The notes: generated by a model from the sequence alone, not told the origin. A stretch of 13,414 bases of DNA from an uncultured Treponema sp. (GCA_905372345.1 CAJPPE010000012.1:1-13414), one strand, 5' to 3'. Counted from the first letter of the stretch, positions 1 through 7,320 are shown. Translations and numbers: made by a program.

Positions 1-287
1 AATTAAATATAGACGTATTGGGAACTTCCTTTGCTATTCAAGCCAATGAAACCGATGAATATCTAAATCAAATTTACAATCACTATCTAAATGTTTTAGA
101 CCAAGTGAGGCAAACTTCTAAAGTTTCCGACCCTTTAAAACTTGCCATTCTTACAGGTATTTTGGTTACCGATGAGCTATATAAGGAAGAATTTTCAGGG
201 CAAGATTCACAAGAGCTTATCCAAAAGGCCTGTGACATGGAAAAATCCGCTATGAGGATGATCGAAAAAATAAATGAGGTAATATGA
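1..287 (+). CDS. zapA: Cell division protein ZapA, 5' end cut by window edge
   Basis: ZapA-family proteins are small cytoplasmic factors that bundle FtsZ filaments at the division site. The visible 94 residues carry the ZapA N-terminal signature (a hydrophobic strand, then LGTSFAIQA), followed by a helix with acidic and aromatic positions. Two further helices (around ILTGILVTDELYKEEF and the K/E-rich C-terminus) would form the usual dimerising coiled coil. The reading frame stays open to base 1, and the residues before LGTSF (LNIDV) belong to the family, so the true start lies before the window. A TTG at position 18 is in frame but falls inside the conserved strand and is not the start. The stop overlaps the next gene's start by four bases (ATGA), so the two are probably translationally coupled. 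The family call rests on recognition of the motif and length. Confidence 0.82.
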   Translation, partial: LNIDVLGTSFAIQANETDEYLNQIYNHYLNVLDQVRQTSKVSDPLKLAILTGILVTDELYKEEFSGQDSQELIQKACDMEKSAMRMIEKINEVI

Positions 288-751
288 AAATTTGGGTAGA
301 TGCCGACTCGTGCCCTGTAAGAATAAGACAAATTACGGCCAAGGCCGGAGAACGTCTAAAACTGCCTGTAATCTTTGCGGCAAACAGGGAAATACCCATA
401 CCTAAGGGTGCAAGTATGGTTGTTACTGAAAACACGGAGCAGGCTGCCGACCTATACATAACCGAAAACTCGGCTGAGGGCGATTTGGCTATAACTAGGG
501 ATATTCCCTTGGCAAAGCTTTTGGTAGATAAGGGGCTTTATGTCATAAATGACAGGGGGACGATTTTTACCCGCGACAACATAAATACCTACTTGTCTGC
601 AAGGAATTTTATGTATGAGCTGCAGGCCAACGGCCTTGCTCCCGAAAAAACAAACTCTTTCGGCAAAAAAGAGATTCAAAAATTTTCAAATCTTTTGGAC
701 AGCCTTTTAGCTAAGGTCTTAAAACAAAGGCCTCGTGATTCAAGGTTTTAA
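284..751 (+). CDS. UPF0178 / DUF188 family protein (YaiI/YqxD-like)
   Basis: This 155-residue protein has the family hallmark near its N-terminus, DADSCPV at residues 6-12. It also has ITRDIPLAKLL (70-80) and NDRGTIFTRDNI (89-100), and matches the family's usual length of about 150. The acidic residues D6, D8, D73 and D90 are spaced like those of PIN-like nucleases, to which I recall DUF188 being assigned. A role in RNA cleavage is therefore possible, but no member's function is established to my knowledge. The protein is cytoplasmic, without signal peptide or membrane segment. Its ATG overlaps the zapA stop (ATGA), with GAGG at 276-279 as a closely spaced ribosome binding site. Family membership is secure; function is unknown. 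Confidence 0.88.
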   Translation: MKIWVDADSCPVRIRQITAKAGERLKLPVIFAANREIPIPKGASMVVTENTEQAADLYITENSAEGDLAITRDIPLAKLLVDKGLYVINDRGTIFTRDNINTYLSARNFMYELQANGLAPEKTNSFGKKEIQKFSNLLDSLLAKVLKQRPRDSRF

Positions 752-768
752 GTCCTTATTGTACTTTT

Positions 769-789
769 AGGGAGAAAATGATATTATAA
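769..789 (+). promoter_or_regulatory. Possible mini-ORF with its own SD ahead of the TPR lipoprotein
   Basis: AGGGAG at 769-774 is followed three bases later by ATG ATA TTA TAA (778-789), a three-codon reading frame. It ends four bases before the lipoprotein ATG at 794, which has no good ribosome binding site of its own (only ATAAGCAA). Ribosomes may start on the mini-ORF and re-initiate, or the AGGGAG may simply act over a long 19-base spacer. Nothing beyond the spacing supports function. Confidence 0.25.
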
Positions 790-793
790 GCAA

Positions 794-1837
794 ATGAAAA
801 ATAAACTTATTTTAATGTTCATGCTTTGTCTTATTTTTATAAGCTGTAAACAAGATCCTGATCTTTATTTGTATGAAGATATGGATAACTTAAAAGACGA
901 GCAAAAAACTCTTATTGAAGTATTAAAAAAGACGGAAAGCAAGGAAATGAGCTTTGCCGTTAAGGATAGAATAGCAAAAAATCTCAAGGTTAAAAAGAAA
1001 AATAAACTTTTGATTGTCTTTTTAAGCTCCCTTGTAGAAAACGACCCCGATGACACTTATAAAGGTTATTGGCTTTTAATGCTGGCAAACGAATATATGG
1101 AACAAAAGATGAATGAACCGGCTGCCTATTTTTTTGAAAGAGTTATAAAACTTGATAAGGATATGGAAATTTCGGGTAAGTCGATTCAATATTTAAGTTT
1201 AAAAAATTTGATAAATATAACGAATGATCCTAAACGCCTTGTAGAGTACTATTCTCTTTTGCTTTCCAACTTTTATGACAGCATTGATCCTGCTTATTCC
1301 TATTTTATGCTTGCACAAAATTACGAAAAGCTCGGCGAATGGAATTTAGCCATTCAAAGCTATTCAAAATTTATAGGTCTCGGCCGTTTCGATTTGATTA
1401 TACCTGGCATCCCCGATAATTACGGCTATGCCCGAAAAATTGTAGACTACAGCTCTTCAACAAAGAGCTGGACAGTGGAAAGCCTTGATGAGCTTTTGTC
1501 TACTATTAAGTCGGCAATTCAGAGAAAGGACTATGACACCTTGGAGCGTTACCGTTCAAAGGTAAACTTTTTTTCGATGGCGTGGAAACAGGAGCTTTCC
1601 GAAATTTACGGTTCTCAAGATTTTTCTTTAAGAAATTTTATGTATGGAACTTATATAAAAATAGAACCTGAACTTGATCCTTCTTCTACGCCGCATGAGG
1701 CCTATCTTAAAACTTCGGGCTGGAATCAATATTCAAGAATATGGTACCTGTATTTTAGAAAGGTAAACTTCCCGGCAGATCCTGAAATTCATGGAAGATG
1801 GGAGTGGGCAGGTATTTACTACGGAGAAAAAATTTAG
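794..1837 (+). CDS. TPR-containing lipoprotein
   Basis: This 347-residue protein opens with a lipoprotein signal peptide: MKNKL, a hydrophobic stretch, and FISC with C18 as the probable lipidated cysteine. Spirochetes tolerate loose lipoboxes of this kind. Two regions look like tetratricopeptide repeats, roughly residues 89-122 and 166-199 (SYFMLAQNYEKLGEWNLAIQSY). The protein is therefore probably a periplasm-facing lipoprotein that scaffolds other proteins. The C-terminal 60 residues are rich in W and Y and match no domain I know. The ATG at 794 is the only reasonable start in frame, because a stop lies just upstream, but its ribosome binding site is poor. The stop codon shares one base with the likely GTG start of the lytic transglycosylase, so the two products may work together. 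From memory, T. pallidum has a similar order near tp0622-tp0625; that needs checking. Confidence 0.75.
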   Translation: MKNKLILMFMLCLIFISCKQDPDLYLYEDMDNLKDEQKTLIEVLKKTESKEMSFAVKDRIAKNLKVKKKNKLLIVFLSSLVENDPDDTYKGYWLLMLANEYMEQKMNEPAAYFFERVIKLDKDMEISGKSIQYLSLKNLINITNDPKRLVEYYSLLLSNFYDSIDPAYSYFMLAQNYEKLGEWNLAIQSYSKFIGLGRFDLIIPGIPDNYGYARKIVDYSSSTKSWTVESLDELLSTIKSAIQRKDYDTLERYRSKVNFFSMAWKQELSEIYGSQDFSLRNFMYGTYIKIEPELDPSSTPHEAYLKTSGWNQYSRIWYLYFRKVNFPADPEIHGRWEWAGIYYGEKI

Positions 1838-3123
1838 TGAAGATTCGGCTTTTTTTTATAGTCTTTACTTTTTTAGGTTTTGATTTAATTCACTCAGCTT
1901 CTTTAAATTTTACAGGTGAACCTGTTGAGCTTTGGAAATCTAACAAAACTTCCCTCTCTTATAACCGCCAAAAATCGCTTCACGGTACGGTTATTGTGCC
2001 TTCAAAATATCCTCTAATCGAAAAATTTAGAAACCGGTATCTTAATGAAGACGGTTTAAGGTATTTGGAAGCGATTATGCAAAGGTCGAGACCTTACCGC
2101 AATTTTATTATTGAAGAATTGCGCAGAGAAAATCTTCCGCCCGAACTTTTGTTTTTACCGGTTATAGAATCCGGTTTTTCGCCCAAGGCCGTGTCAAAAT
2201 CGGGGGCTGTGGGTATTTGGCAATTTATGCGGAACAGTATAGGCGGCTATGATATTCATATCGATGAATGGATTGATGAAAGGCGGGATCCATGGAAGAC
2301 CAGCACTGCAGCCGTAAAAAAACTTAAATGGAATTATAATTATTATAATGACTGGTACTTGGCTCTTGCGGCTTATAATTGCGGGGTAGGGGCCTTGGAT
2401 AAGGCTATAAAGAAAGCAGGAAGCCGAAACTATTGGTATCTGGCCGAAAAAAAATTCTTAAAGACGGAAACCGCTCTCTATGTTGCCAAATTTTTAGCTA
2501 TAGCGGAAATTCTTATGAATAGCGAAAAATACGGTATTGACTGGGGAGATGCTCTTGATTATGAAGCCACAGAGATTATTCCGATAAAACGCTCTATTGA
2601 TGTTATTTTGCTTGCAGAAAAAGTTAAGGCTGATACGGACATTTTTTCGGCCCTTAATCCTTCTTTAAAATTCAATATTACACCGCCAAATTTAAAATAT
2701 AACTTGCGCATTCCTTTAGAGTATAAAGAGGCTGTTCAAGATTTGCTTGAAAAAAACACCCTTCTTATAAAATATTACAGTTATAAAATAAGATCCGGCG
2801 ATACTCTGTATTCTTTGGCAAAACACTATGGTGTAAGTATCAAGTCGATTATGAATTATAATCCCGGCATTAAAGCTTCCGCTCTTAGGATAGGACAGGT
2901 ACTCAAAATACCGGCCTTAAAAACCGTAAATTCGTATAGGCGTAAAAATGACAATCAAAATGTAGAATTTAAGGGTATCTATGTAATTAAAAAGGGTGAC
3001 ACCTTATGGTCAATAGCCTTAAAATACAATGTCCAAGTTGAAACTCTTGCCGAAAAAAACGGAATCGAGGTGAATTCGGTGCTTTCCTTAGGTCAAAAAC
3101 TAAAGGTGCCGATAATAAACTGA
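1837..3123 (+). CDS. LysM-containing lytic transglycosylase (MltD-like)
   Basis: Lytic transglycosylases cut the glycan strands of peptidoglycan, leaving 1,6-anhydro ends. I prefer the GTG start at 1837. It gives a clean signal peptide (MKIRLFF..., cleavage near HSA at 19-21) and has GGAG ten bases upstream; the in-frame ATG at 1798 would add 13 charged residues from inside the previous gene. The product is 428 residues. The SLT catalytic domain spans about 90-230: the catalytic glutamate is E111 in PVIESGF, followed by SGAVGIWQFM and AAYNCGVGA, all classic family 1 motifs. Two LysM peptidoglycan-binding repeats follow at about 315-360 (SGDTLYSLAKHYGV) and 381-427 (KGDTLWSIALKYNV). The enzyme should act in the periplasm on the thin treponemal wall. 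It lies between the TPR lipoprotein and the OmpA-like gene, as part of one envelope operon. Confidence 0.9.
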   Translation: MKIRLFFIVFTFLGFDLIHSASLNFTGEPVELWKSNKTSLSYNRQKSLHGTVIVPSKYPLIEKFRNRYLNEDGLRYLEAIMQRSRPYRNFIIEELRRENLPPELLFLPVIESGFSPKAVSKSGAVGIWQFMRNSIGGYDIHIDEWIDERRDPWKTSTAAVKKLKWNYNYYNDWYLALAAYNCGVGALDKAIKKAGSRNYWYLAEKKFLKTETALYVAKFLAIAEILMNSEKYGIDWGDALDYEATEIIPIKRSIDVILLAEKVKADTDIFSALNPSLKFNITPPNLKYNLRIPLEYKEAVQDLLEKNTLLIKYYSYKIRSGDTLYSLAKHYGVSIKSIMNYNPGIKASALRIGQVLKIPALKTVNSYRRKNDNQNVEFKGIYVIKKGDTLWSIALKYNVQVETLAEKNGIEVNSVLSLGQKLKVPIIN

Positions 3124-3142
3124 TAGCCAAGGGGATAAGCAA

Positions 3143-4492
3143 ATGAATAAATTTTTAAATAAAAACAATACTTTAAAAAACGCCAAGAGCTTAAGCGGCT
3201 TCTTTTTGTTTTTTTTCCTTTTTAGTTTAGCCTTAAATGCCTATGAGCCCGTCCTTCAATCTTCTTCCGTTCAAAATTGGGAAAAGGGCACAATCGAATC
3301 CTTAATAAAACTTGATATGAATAAAAGCGGTTTTTATCTTCCAAGTGATAGGGATGCGGCTTTTAACACAATAGAAAAATACATGCCTTCCCTTTTAAAG
3401 GATATTTATCTTTCCGTTATAGTTGACTCTTCCCACCGCTTGGGAAACTATCTTGCCGAAGAAAAAGTAAACTTAAACACCATAAATAAGATAATTGAAA
3501 AAGGCAATTATAAAACCCCTCATTTTTCAAATGATATGTCCAATGCCTTGATAAAAACAAGTACTGAACTGCATGAAATTGCAAAGCTGTTTATCAAGCA
3601 TACTACGCCCTATGTTCCATCGATTCCTCCAAGTACGGTTGTCAGTAAGGCGTATACGGGAATTTTAATAGATGCCAGAGGCTTGCTGCCTGTGCACGGG
3701 GAATATACAAAGGAAAAACTTCAGCCCTGCATTTTTCCGAAAGTTTGGAACACCGATATGTCTACCATATATGAAAAAAACATGGTAGATCCTAAAATAG
3801 CAAAAAAACTGGGCATAGTTTTATATTCTTCAAGCCTTAATGAAGAGCTGTATAGAGAATATGTAGGTACCGAGCCCCTGCGTATAATAGCGAGAGGGGT
3901 TTTCGGCCAAAATAGAACCGATCCGATTATTTCGATGGAAGATAGCAGCCGTATTTTGTCAAAACCTGAAAACTTAAAACTTTTACAGGAAGGAAGAGTC
4001 GTTATAATCTGCGATGAGGATATGCTCCGTGTTACAGAGCCATTTACTTCGCCTGATGAAAACTATTACTTTGCTTATCATGATATTGAGCTCTTGCTTG
4101 AAAAGCATAAAGAAAAAGGGATTGAACTATCCAATCCGAAGAATATCATAAAGATAACTATGTACGATATACGGTTTGTTGCGGATATGCCCGATGTTCT
4201 TCCTGAAGAAATGGGAAAGATAGACGTAATTGCCGAAAGTCTTTTAAAATTGGGACCTTATACGAAATTTTTAATTGAAGGCCATACGGCAGACCTTAAT
4301 AGGCCCGAGGACGAAAAAATTCTTTCGGTGCAAAGGGCGGAAAGAATTGCAGATGAAATTTCAAAAAGGGGAATTGACCGCTCAAGGATAATGACGGCAG
4401 GTTACGGCAGCACAAAACCCTTGGCCCCCAGCAACAATGAAAAGAATATGGCAAAAAATCGCCGGGTTGAAATTACTGTAATCCGTGAATAA
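3143..4492 (+). CDS. Periplasmic OmpA-like domain protein (Tp0624-like)
   Basis: This 449-residue protein has a long basic N-region and a hydrophobic signal segment, with cleavage probably after LNA near residue 33, so it is exported. The C-terminal 110 residues form an OmpA/MotB-like domain: IEGHTADLN (378-386), ILSVQRAERI (393-402), a GYGSTKPLAPSN turn, and NRRVEI (439-444). R398 matches the arginine that binds diaminopimelate in OmpA, but the partner aspartate is replaced by A383. The 300 residues before this domain match no common domain I know. The layout resembles T. pallidum Tp0624, whose crystal structure shows two novel domains plus a divergent OmpA domain reported not to bind diaminopimelate. 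AAGGGGA at 3129-3135 is a good ribosome binding site. The gene lies 19 bases after the transglycosylase. Orthology to Tp0624 is inferred from layout, not aligned. Confidence 0.85.
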   Translation: MNKFLNKNNTLKNAKSLSGFFLFFFLFSLALNAYEPVLQSSSVQNWEKGTIESLIKLDMNKSGFYLPSDRDAAFNTIEKYMPSLLKDIYLSVIVDSSHRLGNYLAEEKVNLNTINKIIEKGNYKTPHFSNDMSNALIKTSTELHEIAKLFIKHTTPYVPSIPPSTVVSKAYTGILIDARGLLPVHGEYTKEKLQPCIFPKVWNTDMSTIYEKNMVDPKIAKKLGIVLYSSSLNEELYREYVGTEPLRIIARGVFGQNRTDPIISMEDSSRILSKPENLKLLQEGRVVIICDEDMLRVTEPFTSPDENYYFAYHDIELLLEKHKEKGIELSNPKNIIKITMYDIRFVADMPDVLPEEMGKIDVIAESLLKLGPYTKFLIEGHTADLNRPEDEKILSVQRAERIADEISKRGIDRSRIMTAGYGSTKPLAPSNNEKNMAKNRRVEITVIRE

Positions 4493-4591
4493 ACTCTTAC
4501 ATTAAGCTGATTTTAATGATGATACTTTTTTTAACATTGTTTGTTTAGGATATGTTAAAAATACGGTTTAAATAAAATTTGGAGAATAAAA

Positions 4592-5107
4592 ATGACAAAA
4601 AAAATTAAGACAAGATGCTATGGCTTTAATTTACTAATTTCAACGGCTGCAATTTCTTTGCTTTTTTCTTGTTCAAGTCTTCCGACTGATGAAACTGTTC
4701 CTGCAAATCTTACGCCCATTGAGTTAAATCAAAGGGCTCAAGCAGAGCTTGATAACGGTTCTCTAAGAAACGCCCTTGAGTATTATAAAATAGTTATAAA
4801 GCGTTATGGGAATGATGCATCGACCAGAACAGCCGCAGAATATGAGATAGCCCATATCTATATAAGTAAAGGAAAATGGCTTGAGGCTGACGATATGCTT
4901 AAAGCCATTATCGATAGATACGAAATGGCTGGAGGTGCCGGTCTTGCTCCCAAGTACTTGATTCTTGCAAGGAAGGACTATAAAAAGACTCAAGAGTACA
5001 TCCAAAAGCATAACTTGAGAAAAGAAGATATACGGAAAAAAGACATGCAGAATGAAGAAAAAGACTCTGAACCGTCAAACGGGATAACTATACAGCCGGA
5101 GTCTTAA
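4592..5107 (+). CDS. Small TPR lipoprotein
   Basis: This 171-residue protein has a lipoprotein signal peptide: a basic start, a hydrophobic core to LLFS, and C27 as the probable lipidated cysteine. Two TPR-like helix pairs cover about residues 41-76 (LNQRAQAELDNGSLRNALEYY) and 77-110 (AAEYEIAHIYISKGKWLEA). The pattern recalls BamD/CpoB-type periplasmic TPR proteins but is too short to assign to either. The last 40 residues are charged and low in complexity, probably disordered. GGAG at 4581-4584 is a good ribosome binding site seven bases from the ATG. The 99-base gap from the OmpA-like gene has no convincing promoter or terminator, so it may be the last gene of the same operon. Its stop lies only six bases from the stop of the opposing hydrolase gene. 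The exact role is unknown. Confidence 0.78.
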   Translation: MTKKIKTRCYGFNLLISTAAISLLFSCSSLPTDETVPANLTPIELNQRAQAELDNGSLRNALEYYKIVIKRYGNDASTRTAAEYEIAHIYISKGKWLEADDMLKAIIDRYEMAGGAGLAPKYLILARKDYKKTQEYIQKHNLRKEDIRKKDMQNEEKDSEPSNGITIQPES

Positions 5108-5113
5108 TTTTTC

Positions 5114-6031
5114 CTAAATAAGTCTTTTTTCAATCCATTCAAAGATATCGGCCTTAACTTCTTCCTTATTGGTTTCGTTTAATATTTCATGGCGGGCTCC
5201 CTCATAGAGCTTTAAGTTAAGGTCGCTTATACCGTTGGCCTTGTAAATATCATATAGTTTTTTTACGCTCTTACCGAGGTTTGAAACAGGATCCCTTTCA
5301 CCGGACGTAATGAGGATAGGCAGCTCGGTTGGAATTTTTGCCATTTCGGTATTTGTGTGTGTTTCTTTTAATCCTTTAATCATGTCTTGGTAAAAACCTA
5401 CGGTACACGTAAAGCCGCAAAATTCATCATCAATATATTTTTGAACTTCTTTTTCATCTCTCGAAAGCCAATCAAAATTCGTTTTGGGGGAATCGACGGT
5501 TTTATTGTAAGCTCCAAAACTCAGGTTCTCCATAAATTTGGAAGGCTTTTTTCTTCCCGAAAAGAGTTTATTTAAGCCGGCTAGAAGGCCTGCGATTTTA
5601 ATCATCGGATTTGGGCCGGCACTTCCGACCAATATGGCAGCCTTCACTGTTTTACCGTAGTTTTCTATATAGTTTTGAGTTATAAAAGATCCGAAAGAAT
5701 GGCCGAGTATTATAATCGGAATCTCCGGATAAATCTTTTTAATTTCATCATTGATTTCTTTTTGATCTTCTACTACACGTTTAAAGCCGTCTTTATCGGC
5801 AAGATAACCTTTGAGCATTACATTTCCGCAAGTTTTACCGTGGCCTCGATGGTCTGCTGCAAAAACGGTAAAGCCTTTAGTGCAAGCGTCTTCGGCAAAG
5901 TCTGCGTATCTTAAAGCGTGCTCAGCCATTCCGTGGACTATATGAATTACGGCCTTAGGCTTTTTGTTAGGAAGCCACTGATGAAGTGCAATAGCTGATC
6001 CGTCGCTCATTGTTTGATAAATTGTCTGCAT
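5114..6031 (-). CDS. Alpha/beta hydrolase, monoacylglycerol lipase / lysophospholipase family
   Basis: This 305-residue protein is a serine hydrolase of the Hydrolase_4 (serine aminopeptidase S33-like) family, to which bacterial monoacylglycerol lipases and PldB-type lysophospholipases belong. The catalytic triad is visible: S112 in GHSFGS, D247 in TSGERDPVS, and H281 in EGARHEIL. HGMAEH (33-38) supplies the oxyanion hole, and DHRGHGKT (60-67) is a further family marker. The lid region, about 145-215, is long and basic. No signal peptide is present, so it is cytoplasmic and probably recycles host- or membrane-derived acylglycerols or lysophospholipids; the substrate cannot be read from sequence. 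The ATG at 6031 has AGAGG eight bases upstream (6040-6044). Its own promoter lies in the spacer shared with the divergent SUMF gene. The enzyme class is secure, the substrate is not. Confidence 0.9.
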   Translation of the reverse strand: MQTIYQTMSDGSAIALHQWLPNKKPKAVIHIVHGMAEHALRYADFAEDACTKGFTVFAADHRGHGKTCGNVMLKGYLADKDGFKRVVEDQKEINDEIKKIYPEIPIIILGHSFGSFITQNYIENYGKTVKAAILVGSAGPNPMIKIAGLLAGLNKLFSGRKKPSKFMENLSFGAYNKTVDSPKTNFDWLSRDEKEVQKYIDDEFCGFTCTVGFYQDMIKGLKETHTNTEMAKIPTELPILITSGERDPVSNLGKSVKKLYDIYKANGISDLNLKLYEGARHEILNETNKEEVKADIFEWIEKRLI

Positions 6032-6044
6032 AAATAAAACCTCT

Positions 6045-6080
6045 TTGCAACATTATAATCCATAAAAATAGAACTTTCAA
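6045..6080 (-). promoter_or_regulatory. Sigma-70-like promoter for the hydrolase gene
   Basis: Read on the minus strand, TTGAAA (6075-6080) is followed after exactly 17 bases by a perfect TATAAT (6052-6057). Transcription would start near 6045, leaving a leader of about 14 bases that begins at the AGAGG ribosome binding site. The match and spacing are strong; activity is inferred. Confidence 0.7.
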
Positions 6081-6143
6081 TAATTTTTTTATAAATTTTA
6101 CTTTTTGAATGAATGATAAAATTTCACGTGTTTAAGGTGCTGA

Positions 6144-6172
6144 TTGATTTTTTTGCTTTAATATGGTATAAA
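6144..6172 (+). promoter_or_regulatory. Sigma-70-like promoter for the SUMF gene
   Basis: TTGATT (6144-6149) and TATAAA (6167-6172) are separated by 17 bases, and the predicted start near 6179 leaves a 26-base leader before the ATG at 6205. It is divergent from the hydrolase promoter, with the two -35 boxes about 63 bases apart. The -35 box matches consensus at four of six bases and the -10 box at five. Confidence 0.55.
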
Positions 6173-6204
6173 TCATCAGATAAATTTTTATTTATGGGGA
6201 AAGT

Positions 6205-7305
6205 ATGGAGCGTATAAAAAGTATCTTAAAGGCTATAAAAAATTCTGCAAGTTATAAAAATGAAAATTTTGTTTATTTTTTGGTATCGGTTATTTTGATA
6301 GGCGGAATTTTATTTGCTACCAGACAAAAAATTGTCAATTATCCTTATGATTCAATCGAAAATTTTAAAACGATGATAACTGTCATAGAAAAACCTGTAA
6401 TTATTGAGGGCGAAGGTTCTGAAGGTTTTTTTACTTCAGGGAGAAAAGTTACTTTAAGCCCTTATAAAATCGGAAAGTATGAAGTTTCTTATTCGTTTTG
6501 GAATGAGGTCTATGAGTGGATTCTCAAAGAAAGCGAGCATGAATATCAGTTTCAATCTTTAGGCCAGCCGGGCATCTATATGGGACATTCGGCAAATCCT
6601 GAAGAAATGTATGAAATTCCGGAGCTAAAGAAAAAGGCAGAAGAAATGGGAAAGTCCTATAATACGGTAAAGGCCGGGGTTTATCCTGCAACAAAAATGT
6701 CGTGGAGTGATGCTATTATTTGGTGTAATGCTCTAAGCGAAAAAGAAGGTCTTGATCCTGTTTATTACTATGACGGAAAAGTTTTGCGTACTGCTTTGGA
6801 TATTACAAAGAGCGAAAGCCCCGATGTCCAGATGGAAAATAACGGTTACCGCCTTCCGACTGAGGCTGAATGGGAATTCGCTGCCAGAGGCGGAGATATA
6901 GAAGCTGCAGATTGGAATTTCGGTTTTGCAGGAACCGATGACATTGAAAAAGCCGGAGAATATACTTGGTATAGAGATAACAGTTCTCTATTCAATATAG
7001 GTTCATCAGGGGAAATTATAGATATTCATCCCATAGGTCAAAAAAAGCCCAATAGGTTAGGACTCTATGATATGTCAGGAAATTGCTGGGAGTGGTGTTT
7101 TGATAGGTATAATAGTCGAGCTCCCGGAGATTTTATTAATCCTATTAATAATATGGGAGCTCGTCCCCGTATTATAAAAAGCGGCTCGGTAAAGCATGGT
7201 TTAAGTTTTTCCCGTGTAAAATCCTGGGGCTATGCTACACCTGTAAATCCGGGATATATTTTGGGCTTTAGATTGGCCCAAACAATTGTAAAAGATAATG
7301 AGTAA
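6205..7305 (+). CDS. Membrane-anchored SUMF/FGE-fold protein lacking the catalytic cysteine pair
   Basis: This 366-residue protein has a basic N-terminus and one membrane segment at about 22-39, giving a type II anchor with the rest outside the cytoplasm. Residues 62-360 form a formylglycine-generating-enzyme/sulfatase-modifying-factor domain: YKIGKYEVSYSFWNEVYEW, then MSWSDAIIWCNALS (165-178), GYRLPTEAEWEFAARGG (214-230), GLYDMSGNCWEWCFD (286-300) and a terminal GFRLA (354-358). True FGEs have two copper-binding cysteines in the stretch after RGGSW; here it reads KSGSVKHGLSFSRVKS, without cysteine. Formylglycine synthesis is therefore unlikely, and a ligand-binding, structural or different catalytic role is more probable. 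An additional 45-residue segment sits at about 111-157. GGGGA at 6196-6200 serves the ATG. No sulfatase gene lies nearby. The fold call is firm; the function is unknown. Confidence 0.85.
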   Translation: MERIKSILKAIKNSASYKNENFVYFLVSVILIGGILFATRQKIVNYPYDSIENFKTMITVIEKPVIIEGEGSEGFFTSGRKVTLSPYKIGKYEVSYSFWNEVYEWILKESEHEYQFQSLGQPGIYMGHSANPEEMYEIPELKKKAEEMGKSYNTVKAGVYPATKMSWSDAIIWCNALSEKEGLDPVYYYDGKVLRTALDITKSESPDVQMENNGYRLPTEAEWEFAARGGDIEAADWNFGFAGTDDIEKAGEYTWYRDNSSLFNIGSSGEIIDIHPIGQKKPNRLGLYDMSGNCWEWCFDRYNSRAPGDFINPINNMGARPRIIKSGSVKHGLSFSRVKSWGYATPVNPGYILGFRLAQTIVKDNE

Positions 7306-7320
7306 TCTTTATTCGCAGTG

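Noticed and set aside
18..287. TTG at position 18 as the start of zapA
   Set aside because: The family's conserved strand continues upstream in an open frame to the window edge, so the gene starts outside the window.
1798..1836. ATG at 1798 as the start of the transglycosylase
   Set aside because: It would add charged residues ahead of the signal peptide and lies inside the upstream gene; GTG at 1837 has a ribosome binding site and gives a normal signal peptide.
4501..4532. AT-only inverted repeat followed by a T-run after the OmpA-like gene, as a terminator
   Set aside because: The stem is five A/T pairs only and is separated from the T-run; too weak to call.
4517..4549. Ten-residue hydrophobic ORF in the gap before the small lipoprotein
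   Set aside because: No ribosome binding site and AT-rich sequence in which such short frames arise by chance.
7180..7305. SUMF gene as target of a diversity-generating retroelement
   Set aside because: The C-terminal coding region is not rich in AAC-type codons, and no reverse transcriptase or template repeat lies in the window.
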